DNA from: Phyllobacterium zundukense
GTDB taxonomy: Bacteria; Pseudomonadota; Alphaproteobacteria; Rhizobiales; Rhizobiaceae
Direction of reading: 5' to 3'
Length of the DNA: 47,500 bases
Assembly (NCBI RefSeq): GCF_025452195.1
Contig: NZ_CP104973.1
Coordinates: 1,855,001 to 1,902,500 of the forward strand
Of this stretch, positions 1-12,038 are shown one piece after another. Positions within the stretch are counted from its first letter, which is position 1; each line of letters starts with the position of its first letter. The notes beneath the pieces were generated by a model, which did no database searches, was not told the origin of the DNA, and saw nothing but the letters and a program-made list of their open reading frames with translations. The position numbers were made by a program, and so were the translations under genes.

Positions 1-2813
<2,813 letters not shown>

Positions 2814-3050
2814 TTCTCATTACAAATATCCATCTGACGAAGTCAGATGAATTGGATTTGTCTCACGCGCCGTATCGCACCTTTGGTGCGGGCGCTGCGA
2901 CAGCGCGCGGCACACGCCGCGACGGCCAGTCGGCCTTGCGGGCTTCGCCCGAAGGTCGCCAGCCGCCAACTAAAACAACCAAAAAACTCCAGCTTCTCAT
3001 TTGTATCGCATGCGCCTGAAAAACCGCATGCGTGAACGTTGCGCTTTGCT

Positions 3051-3167
3051 GACCTGGTGGTTACAGCGGGGTGGCTGCACCCGATCCCATTCCGAACTCG
3101 GCCGTGAAACGCCCCTGCGCCAATGGTACTTCGTCTCAAGACGCGGGAGAGTAGGTCGCTGCCAGGT
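3051..3167 (+). rRNA. rrf: 5S ribosomal RNA
   Basis: About 116 nt beginning GACCTGGTGG and ending GCCAGGTC, whose ends pair. The conserved internal block CCCGATCCCATTCCGAACTC is present at about 3088-3107. The gene lies about 240 bp after the 23S end and 54 bp before tRNA-fMet. End positions are good to a few bases. The preceding spacer has GC-rich inverted repeats (for example CGCATGCG at 3007-3014 and 3025-3032) that probably fold for RNase III processing. Confidence 0.95.
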
Positions 3168-3220
3168 CTGCCAAACGCAACGCTCAGAAACAAATCTCAC
3201 AAAACAAAACAGAACTATGA

Positions 3221-3297
<77 letters not shown>

Positions 3298-3363
3298 AAT
3301 TATTCCCACAAAACACGCATAGGCGCTCATCGCGCAAACAACCGCGCTCGCCGGACTCGGAAT

Positions 3364-3579
3364 CGCAAGAACACACTCTTCGCAGGGCACGATGCTGGGG
3401 CTGAGAACTGGGCGACCATCGCCTCGCTCATCGAGACCTGCAAACTCAATGCCGTCGATCCGCTGGCCTATCTGACCAACACGCTCACCGCCATTGTCGA
3501 AGGCCACAAGCAGAGCCAGGTCAATAAACTGCTGCCCTGGAATTACTCGGGATTGCGCAGCGGCACTTCTAACAAATGA
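3364..3579 (+). pseudogene. IS66-family transposase (TnpC), C-terminal remnant
   Basis: The open frame ending at the TGA at 3577-3579 encodes about 70 residues typical of the IS66 TnpC C-terminus. It reads NTLFAGHDAGAENWATIASL, followed by a segment containing LIETCKLNAVDPLAYLT and ending LLPWNYSG near the stop. TnpC is normally about 500 residues, so roughly the last seventh is left, with no start codon and no tnpA/tnpB partners. It lies just downstream of tRNA-fMet inside the inserted segment and marks past transposon activity there. Confidence 0.85.
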
Positions 3580-3673
3580 CCACTGGTCGCCTAAGGGTGA
3601 CGAGCGGGCCTATCTTGTTCCGGTTTGCCGGGCTCCTAAAGGATGGTAGCTTTTTGCTGACTGGGAGGGCGAA

Positions 3674-4468
3674 ATGGCAGGTTATTTTGGAACGGAGATG
3701 CAACAACGCCTCCAGGCTCGGGCGGAGGTAGCTGCTGAATTGATCGCCTCGACACCCGGCGCATGTCAGGCGGGTCGTACGATGGGATGTGATGATCCGG
3801 ATAAATTCGGATGGGATCGTATCGGCGAAATCATAGAACAGGATGGTGTTTGCGGGTTCCGGCTCATTGATGCCGACAATGTCGAAGAGATCAGGTCTGA
3901 ACTTTCGAGCCGAGCATGCAGGCTCGATACTTGGGATGTCTTCCTCGCAGACCGCGAAACGGCACTCGCAGCTTCCGAGAAATTTGCGCATCTGCCGCTG
4001 CCTGCGGAGTATTCTCTATCGCCTACGCCGATTGACCCGGAGAGCGATCACATGCGGCGGCTCCAAGCGATGATGGCAGGCGCTGGTCTGGTACCTTTTT
4101 CCGGATCAATGCTAACTGGAGCAGTCGGTAGTGCGACAACCGTTCTGATCGGCGACGCCGAAGGAAACGTGGCCGCTTGCGCACACGGATATATGCCGCA
4201 TAACGCCTACAGCCCATATCATGGTTATGCTTGGGGCGGTCTCGTCGCAGTGGCGGAGCCGCATCGTGGCAAGGGGCTTGGCAAGGTAATCAATGCTTTA
4301 ATGATTAATCGAGTGTTCCGGCACCTCAAAGCCAGTCACATTTACGAGCTAGTCTCGGCAAGTAACGTTGCGTCCCGACGAATGGTCGAAGCGTGCGGGT
4401 TGCGGCTGGAGCCGACGCTCACCTGCGGAATCGCAACGCCCAATAAGAGCGGGCGATTTACAAAATAG
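3674..4468 (+). CDS. GNAT-family N-acetyltransferase
   Basis: 264 residues. The C-terminal half has the GNAT acetyl-CoA-binding motif A, with the pyrophosphate-binding RGKGLG at residues 198-203 preceded by a hydrophobic beta strand (GGLVAVAEPH). A motif-B-like segment, NVASRRMVEACGL, follows at 231-243. The N-terminal 120 residues are not recognisable and may be a second, degenerate domain. The ATG at 3674 follows GGGAGG with good spacing. The substrate cannot be predicted. It is the only intact gene inside the tRNA-fMet insertion and points the same way as the rRNA operon. No terminator is obvious between the tRNA and this gene, so read-through from the rRNA promoter is possible. Confidence 0.85.
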   Translation: MAGYFGTEMQQRLQARAEVAAELIASTPGACQAGRTMGCDDPDKFGWDRIGEIIEQDGVCGFRLIDADNVEEIRSELSSRACRLDTWDVFLADRETALAASEKFAHLPLPAEYSLSPTPIDPESDHMRRLQAMMAGAGLVPFSGSMLTGAVGSATTVLIGDAEGNVAACAHGYMPHNAYSPYHGYAWGGLVAVAEPHRGKGLGKVINALMINRVFRHLKASHIYELVSASNVASRRMVEACGLRLEPTLTCGIATPNKSGRFTK

Positions 4469-4523
4469 GTTACCAAATCTCGGAATTATCCCGCCCAGGT
4501 GTGACACGGACATCGCTTACGGT

Positions 4524-4546
4524 AAATCAGTCCAGTGGACTGATTT
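4524..4546. repeat. Perfect 23-bp palindrome next to right att-like repeat
   Basis: AAATCAGTCCA at 4524-4534 and its exact reverse complement at 4536-4546 are separated by a single G. It lies 14 bp before the right direct repeat and 55 bp after the GNAT stop codon. No T run follows, so it is not a good terminator. It could be a recombinase or excisionase binding site, or a cruciform-forming element. Confidence 0.6.
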
Positions 4547-4560
4547 AAGACCCGAACGGG

Positions 4561-4583
4561 CAAATCCTGTCCCCGCAACCAAA
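4561..4583 (+). repeat. Right direct repeat (att-like copy of tRNA-fMet 3' end)
   Basis: Exact 23-bp copy of 3277-3299. It is followed within a few bases by the terminator hairpin that would normally follow the tRNA, so this copy is probably the original chromosomal 3' end, displaced by the insertion. Confidence 0.8.
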
Positions 4584-4587
4584 AACA

Positions 4588-4620
4588 AAAAGGCCCGGCT
4601 TGTCCGGGCTTTTGTTTTTT
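4588..4620 (+). terminator. rRNA-operon rho-independent terminator (displaced)
   Basis: GCCCGG (4593-4598) pairs with CCGGGC (4604-4609) around a five-base loop, flanked by A residues upstream and a T-rich run (TTTTGTTTTTT) downstream. On the plus strand it fits the end of the rRNA operon but now lies 1.29 kb after tRNA-fMet because of the insertion. Confidence 0.85.
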
Positions 4621-4745
4621 GGCTTCGTGGCCGGCCGATTTGAAGCGGTATCAGGGGCTGCAAGGCGCGCCGCCGACGTGGCGGACAGCAGTTTCCAGAT
4701 TAGTAACGCATTCCTCGCATGTTACGATTCCGCACCGCAACGTTT

Positions 4746-6389
4746 TTATGTTTCAAGCCATTTGGGAACGGGTGTTGCGTCCAGTAGACTACGCGTATAG
4801 CCGTGGCTGGGACTACCGAAGATGGCCGAGGTTGGTCCTTCCTCGACAATTTCGCCTTGTTTCATGACGAGAATCCGGTCTGCGAAGTGACGCACGATTG
4901 GCAGATCATGCGTGATGAAAATGTAGGAGAGTCCAAGCCGGGTCCGAAGATCAGCGAGCAAGTCGATTACCTGAGCCTGGATGGAAACATCAAGCGCAGA
5001 CACCGCTTCGTCGCAGATGACGAGTTCGGGTTCGCTTGCAAGTGCGCGGGCAATTGCAATCCTTTGCTTCTGACCCCCTGAAAACTGGTGCGGATAGCGA
5101 TCCGCGTGCTCGGGTTTCAGGTCAACGAGCTCAAGGAGCTCTACGACGCGGTCTTTCCACTTGGCCTTTGGCAAGATGTCGGCGTGGATGGACCAGGGTT
5201 CGGAGATGATCGCGCGTACGTTCATGCGCGGGTTCATCGAGCCGTAGGGATCCTGAAACACCATTTGAACCTTGCGGCGATAGGCGAGCAGACGGTGCTC
5301 GTCCATGGCGAAGACATCCTCCCCGTTGAAGATTGCCTTGCCGGATGTGGGATCGTTCAGCCTCAGCAGCATGCGCGCGACACTGGATTTGCCCGAACCG
5401 GATTCGCCGACGATGCCAAGCGTTTCGCCCTTTCTAACTTCGAAATTCACATCCCTGACGGCGAGGAACGTTTTTTTCTTCTTGCCGAAGAGCCCTGACG
5501 ACAAGGCGTATTCCTTTGTCAGGTTTTCAACCCGCAGAACGGTTTCGCCAGAAGGATTCGTGGAGCGTCGATTGGTGTTTTCCGCAGCATCGCCATGCGG
5601 AAGCGCCGCGATCAGCTTTTTCGTATAGGCGTGTTGCGGTTTGGTGAAGACTTCTCTCGCCACGCCCGCCTCGACGATTTTGCCGCGGTTCATGACGATG
5701 ACCTTATCGGCCATCGATGCGGCAACCTCCAGATCGTGTGTGATAAGGATCAGTGCCATGCCCGTTTCGCTCTGCAGATCGCGCAATAGATCGAGAATTT
5801 GCGCCTGAACGCTGACGTCGAGGGCCGTCGTGGGTTCGTCGGCGATCAGCAGATCAGGTTTCAAGGCGATTGCAATCGCGATCATCACGCGTTGCCGCTG
5901 GCCGCCCGAAAACTGATGCGGATAATGGTCAATCCTTGTTTCCGGATCGGGAATGCCGACGCGCCGCAGCATATCGACAGCGCGTTGGCGGGCTGGCCTG
6001 CCCTTGGCGATGCCATGGCATTCGAAGACTTCGCAGATTTGCCGCCCTACCGTGTAAACCGGATTGAGATATGCGAGAGGGTCTTGAAAGATCATAGCGA
6101 TCCTGCGGCCGTTAATGGACCGGCGCGCCTCTCCCTGGAGACTGCCGATCGGAGCTCCCTCGAACGAAATCCGTCCACGGACGATATCACCGGGCGGTTG
6201 ATCGATCAGATCCATCACCGCGCTGGTACTTACGCTCTTGCCTGAACCACTCTCACCGAGAATAACCAGCGTTTCGCCCCGATTGACCTCGAACGAAACG
6301 CAATCGACAGCTCGCACAGGCGCGCCATCGGAGAGGAAATCCACCGTCAGATCATCAACGGAAAGAATGGGGATTGCTGACTGGCTCAT
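4746..6389 (-). CDS. ABC importer ATPase, fused double nucleotide-binding protein (DppD-DppF type)
   Basis: 547 residues holding two complete peptide-family ABC ATPase modules. The first has Walker A GESGSGKS at 45-52, signature SGGQRQR at about 161-167 and Walker B LLIADEP at about 180-186. The second has Walker A at about 328-335, signature SGGQKQR at about 437-443 and Walker B LVICDEA at about 456-462. The two are normally separate proteins (DppD and DppF); fused versions occur in many Rhizobiales importers. The start is the ATG at 6389, which overlaps the stop of the upstream permease gene by four bases (ATGA); a longer upstream frame is in-frame extension only. It powers the permeases encoded just upstream and acts at the cytoplasmic face of the inner membrane. 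Confidence 0.93.
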   Translation of the reverse strand: MSQSAIPILSVDDLTVDFLSDGAPVRAVDCVSFEVNRGETLVILGESGSGKSVSTSAVMDLIDQPPGDIVRGRISFEGAPIGSLQGEARRSINGRRIAMIFQDPLAYLNPVYTVGRQICEVFECHGIAKGRPARQRAVDMLRRVGIPDPETRIDHYPHQFSGGQRQRVMIAIAIALKPDLLIADEPTTALDVSVQAQILDLLRDLQSETGMALILITHDLEVAASMADKVIVMNRGKIVEAGVAREVFTKPQHAYTKKLIAALPHGDAAENTNRRSTNPSGETVLRVENLTKEYALSSGLFGKKKKTFLAVRDVNFEVRKGETLGIVGESGSGKSSVARMLLRLNDPTSGKAIFNGEDVFAMDEHRLLAYRRKVQMVFQDPYGSMNPRMNVRAIISEPWSIHADILPKAKWKDRVVELLELVDLKPEHADRYPHQFSGGQKQRIAIARALASEPELVICDEAVSALDVSIQAQVIDLLADLRTRLGLSYIFITHDLPIVRHFADRILVMKQGEIVEEGPTSAIFGSPSHGYTRSLLDATPVPKWLET

Positions 6390-7309
6390 CTGGACGCCTT
6401 TCTCAGGCTCTGGAGACGCCAACGCTGCTGCGGATCTGCCATAGTTCTGGCCCAACTGGAAAGCAAGTTCAGGGAGAGAGTTGTCAAAAGGATCGCCAAG
6501 CCAGGCCAGAACGAGATCCACCAGGCATTGGCCAGATAACCACGGCCGTTGGCGACCATGGCGCCCCAAGTAAACTCCGGGGGCTGGATGCCGAGACCGA
6601 GGAAGCTCAATGAGGACTCCGCCAGAATGACCGTTGCGAAATCGATAGCAGCGATGGTCAGCAGCGTTGGTAATACCATAGGAGCGATGTGCCGGACAAC
6701 GATACGGAGCGGCTTGGCGCCCATGGATTTCGCCGCGCTCACAAACATCCGCTCGCGCAACTCCAGCACCTCCGCGCGCGTGGTGCGCAGGTAGATCGGT
6801 GTGCGCGTCAGGGCAAGAACGATAATCAGGTTGGAGATGCTCGGGCCAAGCGTATAGAGCACGATAAGGGCGAGCAGCAGTGACGGGAAGCTCATGATAA
6901 TATCGGCGACACGCTGGATCACCTGGCTGTACCAGCGTTCGCTATAGCCGGCAATCAGCCCGAGTACGCCTCCGATCAGCATGGAACAGACGACCGCGGC
7001 AAGCGCGATGCCCAGCGTGTTCTGTGCACCGACAATCAACCGCGCCAGGATAGGACGCCCAAGTGTGTCGGCGCCCAGAAAAAAGAGCCACCCGTGATTG
7101 AAGGAAAATGGCGGCAGGTTGCGCTGGCGCAGACCTAATTTGGCGGCCATATCGCCAATAAGCGGCGGTCCGGCGAGCGTAGCTATCGCCAATATCACGA
7201 GAAAAATGGCTGCGGCGAAAGCAAGCTTGTCGCGCTTCAGGCAGTTGAAGACCACCCGGGCGTTTCCATGGGAAGCAGAGACGGATGTTTCGCTGATGAT
7301 TGCGGTCAT
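6386..7309 (-). CDS. ABC importer permease, DppC/OppC type
   Basis: 307 residues with an N-terminal membrane segment (about 29-48), a periplasmic stretch, then a five-helix BPD_transp_1 core. The EAA-like loop that docks the ATPase is visible as AKSMGAKPLRIVVRHIAP in the central part. GADTLGRPILARLIVGAQ and the FLGLGIQPPEFTWGAM block near the C-terminus are typical of DppC proteins. It pairs with the DppB-type permease three bases upstream and overlaps the ATPase gene downstream by four bases, so the three are translationally coupled. With KdgD and a GntR regulator as neighbours, the cargo may be an acidic sugar or oligosaccharide rather than a peptide; this is inference. Confidence 0.93.
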   Translation of the reverse strand: MTAIISETSVSASHGNARVVFNCLKRDKLAFAAAIFLVILAIATLAGPPLIGDMAAKLGLRQRNLPPFSFNHGWLFFLGADTLGRPILARLIVGAQNTLGIALAAVVCSMLIGGVLGLIAGYSERWYSQVIQRVADIIMSFPSLLLALIVLYTLGPSISNLIIVLALTRTPIYLRTTRAEVLELRERMFVSAAKSMGAKPLRIVVRHIAPMVLPTLLTIAAIDFATVILAESSLSFLGLGIQPPEFTWGAMVANGRGYLANAWWISFWPGLAILLTTLSLNLLSSWARTMADPQQRWRLQSLRKASR

Positions 7310-7312
7310 GGG

Positions 7313-8227
7313 CTAATACCGAATTCTTGGGTCGAGCACCGCGTAGAGAAGGTCTATGCAGATATTCAGAATGAAGATCGCGGTTGCGGTGACCAGAATG
7401 GTTGATTGCACGACGGCGAAATCGCGCTGAATGATGGCGTCGATCATCAGCTTGCCGATACCTGGCCAGCCGAAGACGGTTTCAACGATGACCGCACCGT
7501 TGATGAGACCTGACGTCAGGTCGCCAGCGACGGTGATGACGGGAAGAAGCGAGTTTCTAAGCGCGTGTCCGAAGATGATCTGTTGCCGCCGCAGGCCCTT
7601 GGCCCTCGCGGTCTTGATGTAGGGTGAGGCGAGCGCCCCGAGCATGGCGCCACGAACAACTTGCACCAGTAATCCAAAGGGACGAAGCATCAAAACAAAA
7701 ATTGGCAATATCCAATGCAGATAGCTGCCTGTGCCGGATGTCGGTAGAAGTTCGAAGCTGACGGCAAATATGAGAATTCCGACGATCGCGACCCAAAAAT
7801 CCGGCGCGCTGGCACCTGACAGGGAAACGAGCGTCACGACACGGTCGAACAGGCTACCCGGCCTGGAAGCAGCAAGTGAGCCGACAACGAGTGCGAGAGC
7901 GGTAGAGAGCACCATCGCAACAACAGCAAGTTTCAGCGTTTGTGGAAAAGCCTCCAGCGCAACCGCCATCGCCGAGCGGTTCTGGCGGACAGATTCACCA
8001 AAATCGAGACTGAGCAGATCGCGCAGATACTGCAGAAACTGCCAATAAACAGGTTGATCGAAACCGTGCAGCTTGGCGAACGCGGCTCGGGCCTCGGCCG
8101 TCGAATCGAGGGGCAGAAAAAGCGATGAGGGATCGCCGGTCAGCCGCGTGAGGAAGAAGACCAGTGCAAGCAGGCCCATGACCGAAATGACGCTGTGCGA
8201 TGCGCGCCTGCCGATAAAACTTAACAT
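7313..8227 (-). CDS. ABC importer permease, DppB/OppB type
   Basis: 304 residues from the ATG at 8227, which has GAAAGG seven bases upstream. An in-frame TTG farther upstream lacks a ribosome site. The N-terminus (FIGRRASHSVISVMGLLALVFF) is the usual first helix of DppB proteins, followed by the periplasmic loop and the five-helix core. The family's docking sequence TARAKGLRRQQIIFGHALRN and the C-terminal DLLYAVLDPRIRY are present. It forms the heterodimeric channel with the DppC-type permease encoded three bases downstream. A 9-bp stem-loop (8259-8290) lies between this gene and the binding-protein gene, a common way to keep binding protein in excess. Confidence 0.93.
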   Translation of the reverse strand: MLSFIGRRASHSVISVMGLLALVFFLTRLTGDPSSLFLPLDSTAEARAAFAKLHGFDQPVYWQFLQYLRDLLSLDFGESVRQNRSAMAVALEAFPQTLKLAVVAMVLSTALALVVGSLAASRPGSLFDRVVTLVSLSGASAPDFWVAIVGILIFAVSFELLPTSGTGSYLHWILPIFVLMLRPFGLLVQVVRGAMLGALASPYIKTARAKGLRRQQIIFGHALRNSLLPVITVAGDLTSGLINGAVIVETVFGWPGIGKLMIDAIIQRDFAVVQSTILVTATAIFILNICIDLLYAVLDPRIRY

Positions 8228-8258
8228 GAATTTGCCTTTCGGCTGTAACTGGAACAAT

Positions 8259-8290
8259 CAGGAGCGCAACTCAAACCGGCCGCGCTCCTG
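8259..8290 (-). other. Intra-operon stem-loop after the binding-protein gene
   Basis: CAGGAGCGC (8259-8267) and GCGCTCCTG (8282-8290) form a perfect 9-bp stem with a 14-base loop. There is no T run, so it is more likely a 3'-end mRNA stabiliser than a full terminator, between the binding-protein and permease genes of one operon. Confidence 0.65.
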
Positions 8291-8297
8291 TGGGATA

Positions 8298-9809
8298 TCA
8301 ATCCTTCATGTGGATATTTGCCAGCGGAATTTCGCTGTTGGTCGTAATATCCGGCTTCCAGTCGAGGCGCTTGCCCACACGCGTATATCCGATCATGTGG
8401 AACATCGGAATGTCGGATACGACGTCCGTGCGCGCCTTGGTGAAGATCGCCTTGAAATCCTTCGTGCGCTCTTCGCCGCTTGCGGCAAGTGCAGCGTCGA
8501 TTTCCGCATCGAACGCCGTGTCGGACACGGTCGAATACTGACCGGTCGAGCGGTAGAAGATCGGAATGGTGAATGCGGAGTCGCCCTTGTTGTTGTCGTG
8601 CATCATCTGCAACAAGGTAGCGCCGCGCTCCTCAGGATAGGGCTTCTGCAGGTAACGGATCCAGTCCGCAACGTCCAGCATGGTGAGCTTCACGTTGAGC
8701 CCTGCCGTCTGCCACATCGCTGCCATCGCTTCCATAGCCTCACCGCCGTTGGGATAGATCCCGTTGCGGCCGATCAGAACGATCTCCGTGTCGACGGGCA
8801 CGCCAGCAGCTTTCGCTTCCGCGACGAGTTTGGTCGCCTTTGCCGGATCGGATTCCCAAGGCTGCAAGCTGTCGTCGTGGCCATTGATGCCTGGAACGAC
8901 CATCTGTGATGCGCGCTTTACGTCAGGTCCGAACAATGCCTTCAAACCCTCCCAATCGATCGCCAGATTGAGCGCCTTGCGGATGCGCAAATCGTTGAGC
9001 GGCGGCTTGGACATATCAACGCGCATCGCAGTCGTTTCCGAATTCAGATAGGAGAAATCCGTTTCGGGATTGGTGGCGTCCTGAATGGCGATCGATGGCG
9101 TCAGGTCAGCTTCACCGGTTTCGACCATCGCGGCACGGATCGACGATTCGGATCTCCAGACGTAGGTCGCCTTTTCGATTTCGGGCTTTTCGCCCCAATA
9201 TCCGTCAAACCGGTCCATAGTGACCGTTTGTGTGTCGAAGGAGGTCAGCTTGAATGGGCCGGTCCCGACAGGATCATTGACGGGTTTGTCCGCCGGAGTG
9301 TTGGGGGAAACAACCATCACCACGCTGAGCAGCGTCGGCAAGATCGGCTCGGGCCGGTCGGATTTGATATCCAGCGTCAGATCGTCGACCGGCGTTGCTT
9401 CGAGCGTCCGGTCACCGAACTTCGCCATGTTGTTGCATGTCAGCGCACCGCCCGTCATGCGTTTGATGGAAAAGGCGACAGCTTTCGCATCCATATCCGT
9501 TCCATCCTGAAACTTGACGCTGGGCCTGAGCTTGATGCGCCAGGTCATATCGTCGATGCGGGCCCACTCTGTCGCCAGCTTTGGCTGCGGCAGGCCCGTC
9601 TTGGCATCGATGACAGTCAACGCTTCGGTGACGTTCTGGCTCAGAATCTGCCCGACATTGGTAATGATGGTGCCGCAGGGCTCCAAATTGGCAGGTTGCT
9701 CCGGCAGAACGATCTTGATCTCCTTCGAAGCCTCCTGGCCATGCGCGATTCCGGACGTTGTCGCCATGAGCGCCATGGCAATGACAGCGATGCTGTGTCT
9801 CGTTTTCAT
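8298..9809 (-). CDS. ABC importer substrate-binding protein, family 5 (DppA/OppA type)
   Basis: 503 residues starting at the ATG at 9809, preceded by GGGAGGAG. A Sec signal peptide is clear: MKTRHS, a hydrophobic run to about residue 22, and a cleavage region around AHGQEA. The mature part has family-5 features: LPEQPANLEPCG near the start, a central WRIKLRPSVKFQDGTDM block, and DDLTLDI. It delivers substrate in the periplasm to the permeases downstream. Family 5 proteins bind peptides, opines, nickel or oligosaccharides. The neighbouring kdgD suggests a sugar-acid ligand, which is unproven. Order in the operon is kdgD, binding protein, DppB, DppC, fused ATPase. Confidence 0.93.
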   Translation of the reverse strand: MKTRHSIAVIAMALMATTSGIAHGQEASKEIKIVLPEQPANLEPCGTIITNVGQILSQNVTEALTVIDAKTGLPQPKLATEWARIDDMTWRIKLRPSVKFQDGTDMDAKAVAFSIKRMTGGALTCNNMAKFGDRTLEATPVDDLTLDIKSDRPEPILPTLLSVVMVVSPNTPADKPVNDPVGTGPFKLTSFDTQTVTMDRFDGYWGEKPEIEKATYVWRSESSIRAAMVETGEADLTPSIAIQDATNPETDFSYLNSETTAMRVDMSKPPLNDLRIRKALNLAIDWEGLKALFGPDVKRASQMVVPGINGHDDSLQPWESDPAKATKLVAEAKAAGVPVDTEIVLIGRNGIYPNGGEAMEAMAAMWQTAGLNVKLTMLDVADWIRYLQKPYPEERGATLLQMMHDNNKGDSAFTIPIFYRSTGQYSTVSDTAFDAEIDAALAASGEERTKDFKAIFTKARTDVVSDIPMFHMIGYTRVGKRLDWKPDITTNSEIPLANIHMKD

Positions 9810-9903
9810 ATTGTCTCCTCCCATTGATGTTCAAACTTTTCGAATGGCGCGCAGAATGACGCCGCCCGACTGAGCCGAAGAACCGCAAGCTCCCTTCCTG
9901 CGG

Positions 9904-10836
<933 letters not shown>

Positions 10837-10845
10837 TCATGCCAA

Positions 10846-10858
10846 GTCATATTATGAC
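10846..10858. promoter_or_regulatory. Putative GntR/FadR-type operator upstream of kdgD
   Basis: GTCATATTATGAC is a 13-bp palindrome with six-base arms about one central base, 37 bp before the kdgD start codon. Size and symmetry fit FadR-subfamily operators. TATGAC also occurs in the promoter of the adjacent regulator gene (11684-11689), suggesting shared control by the product of 10893-11624. Confidence 0.6.
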
Positions 10859-10892
10859 ATAAGAGGATCTGTCAACAGGGTTTTGCTTTTCG

Positions 10893-11624
10893 TCAGACAG
10901 GTTTCCGGCTCGCCAGTCCACGGTACCGTTTGATGCCGCCGAGAAGATGCCGCCGCATGGCGTCCCGCGCCTGGTCGGGATCGCGGGCGAGAATAGCGTC
11001 CACGACCTCCGTATGCTCGGCGAGCAGGATGCGGTCGCGATTGGGTAGCGGATCGATACCGCCCATCGCTTTGCGGAATTTAACTCGAGGGATAATCCGG
11101 CGTCCTATATGTTCCAGAAACGTCTTGAACCTGACGTTGTTGGTTGCGGTCGCGATAGCCATATGAAATTGGAAATCCGCATCATCGGTGGACTCGCCCC
11201 TTGCAACAAGTTGCGCAAAAATATCGAGTTGCGCCTGTATTTCAGCCTCCTGTGCTGGCGAACTGCGAAGCGCTGCTAGTCCCGCAGCCTCTACCTCTAT
11301 GCCAATACGCAGTTCCAGTTCTTCGATGATATCCGAGATCTTGTCGGTCGCGTCGGTAAAGAGAGCCAGCGTCTCGGAAGTCTGTTTTGGTCCGAGCACG
11401 AATACCCCGACCCCGTGACGCGACTCCAAAAGCCCGTCGGCCCGCAGTGCCGCGATAGCTTCACGAATGACGGTGCGGCTGAAGCCGAACTTTTCGACAA
11501 GCACCGGTTCAATCGGCAATTTGTCTCCCGGTGCGTAGTCACCTCCCTCGATCTGCCGACGCAACTCATCGGCAACTTTCCAGGCAAGTGTCCTCTTGAC
11601 ACCCATGCTATCGGCCATATCCAT
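10893..11624 (-). CDS. GntR-family regulator, FadR subfamily (FCD domain)
   Basis: 243 residues. The N-terminal winged helix-turn-helix spans about 12-78, with the family marks LAWKVADELRRQIEGGDYAPGDKLPIE reduced here to its key points: G-D-Y-x-P-G-D-K-L-P, then FGFSRTVIREAIAALRADGLLESRHG. The C-terminal FCD ligand domain covers about 95-225 and keeps the Asp/His residues (DADFQFHMAIA and EHTEVVDAI) that bind metal or carboxylate ligands. It is a cytoplasmic repressor or activator, probably of the kdgD-ABC operon that follows on the same strand, where an operator-like palindrome lies. The likely ligand is an aldarate or a pathway intermediate. The start could be one of three nearby ATG codons; the first is used. 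Confidence 0.9.
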   Translation of the reverse strand: MDMADSMGVKRTLAWKVADELRRQIEGGDYAPGDKLPIEPVLVEKFGFSRTVIREAIAALRADGLLESRHGVGVFVLGPKQTSETLALFTDATDKISDIIEELELRIGIEVEAAGLAALRSSPAQEAEIQAQLDIFAQLVARGESTDDADFQFHMAIATATNNVRFKTFLEHIGRRIIPRVKFRKAMGGIDPLPNRDRILLAEHTEVVDAILARDPDQARDAMRRHLLGGIKRYRGLASRKPV

Positions 11625-11683
11625 CCGAACTCCATTGCTTTGGGCGACGGTACATCATCTCAAGTGGCCGGGGAACAAAAAAG

Positions 11684-11707
11684 TATGACCACGTGCGAGA
11701 CATCATA
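11684..11707. promoter_or_regulatory. Putative autoregulatory site upstream of the GntR gene
   Basis: TATGA (11684-11688) and TCATA (11703-11707) form a spaced inverted repeat. GAGACATC (11697-11704) is the complement of GATGTCTC found at 10831-10838 in the kdgD promoter. The shared words suggest that the same regulator touches both promoters. Confidence 0.4.
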
Positions 11708-11791
11708 TCTCATCGCGAAGCAATCTGCTGTCAATGCTTAATATACGGGTGAAACGCAAAGGCGCGACAACGGCCATCCCGGTTTACAGAC

Positions 11792-11821
11792 AAAAAAGAG
11801 CCGGACTAAAAAGCCCGGCCT
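11792..11821 (-). terminator. Rho-independent terminator of the small RNA
   Basis: On the minus strand GCCGG and CCGGC (11819-11815 with 11804-11800) form a GC stem with an AT-rich loop, directly followed by a T6 run (11797-11792). It could also end transcription from the membrane-protein gene at 12039-12773. Confidence 0.85.
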
Positions 11822-11913
11822 AATTGTGAAGGTCAAAAACCTCCAGAGGGGAACAGCCAACGCGGAAAATGGGAGGAGGAACCGCGTTGACTAAATCCCA
11901 TGTAGGAGCAACC
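11792..11913 (-). ncRNA. Small RNA with CCUCCUCCC loop (cuckoo/alpha-r14-like)
   Basis: Read on the minus strand, an 8-bp stem (11882-11889 with 11858-11865) presents a 16-base loop containing CCTCCTCCC (11879-11871), a perfect anti-Shine-Dalgarno motif. It is followed by a strong rho-independent terminator (11821-11792). This layout matches the multicopy Rhizobiales sRNA family whose loops expose CCUCCUCCC and which act on messenger ribosome-binding sites with Hfq. The 5' end is a guess: the RNA should begin near the GGTTGCTCC stretch at about 11913. No protein is encoded here. The gene stands alone in the 414-bp gap between the GntR gene and the membrane-protein gene. Confidence 0.65.
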
Positions 11914-12038
11914 TTTGTGCTTTGCAATGCACTCATTGACGCACGGCGGGCGCAACAGCCCTTGCGCATCCGCGCTTGGACGCCCGCTTGTGTTCGAACC
12001 TCCTCGCGAATGTCTCTAGCCCAAAGCGGTAAAAGAGA

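Larger units (their letters stand above)
3300..4583 (+). mobile_element. Small integrated element/island remnant in tRNA-fMet
   Basis: This segment lies between two exact 23-bp copies of the tRNA-fMet 3' end. The rho-independent terminator expected right after the rRNA operon's last tRNA is found only after the second copy, at about 4588-4620. The simplest reading is that 1.26-1.28 kb was inserted between tRNA and terminator. The cargo is an IS66 transposase remnant and one intact GNAT acetyltransferase gene. The lack of an integrase suggests a deleted remnant of a larger island, or a passenger mobilised in trans. Confidence 0.65.

Noticed and set aside
6390..6569. N-terminal 60-residue extension of the fused ABC ATPase.
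   Set aside because: It overlaps the upstream permease gene; the ATG at 6389 couples with the permease stop and begins a normal ATPase N-terminus.
8073..8909. A 278-codon open frame on the plus strand opposite the ABC importer genes.
   Set aside because: It is a shadow of two well-supported minus-strand genes and crosses their intergenic gap; no family features.
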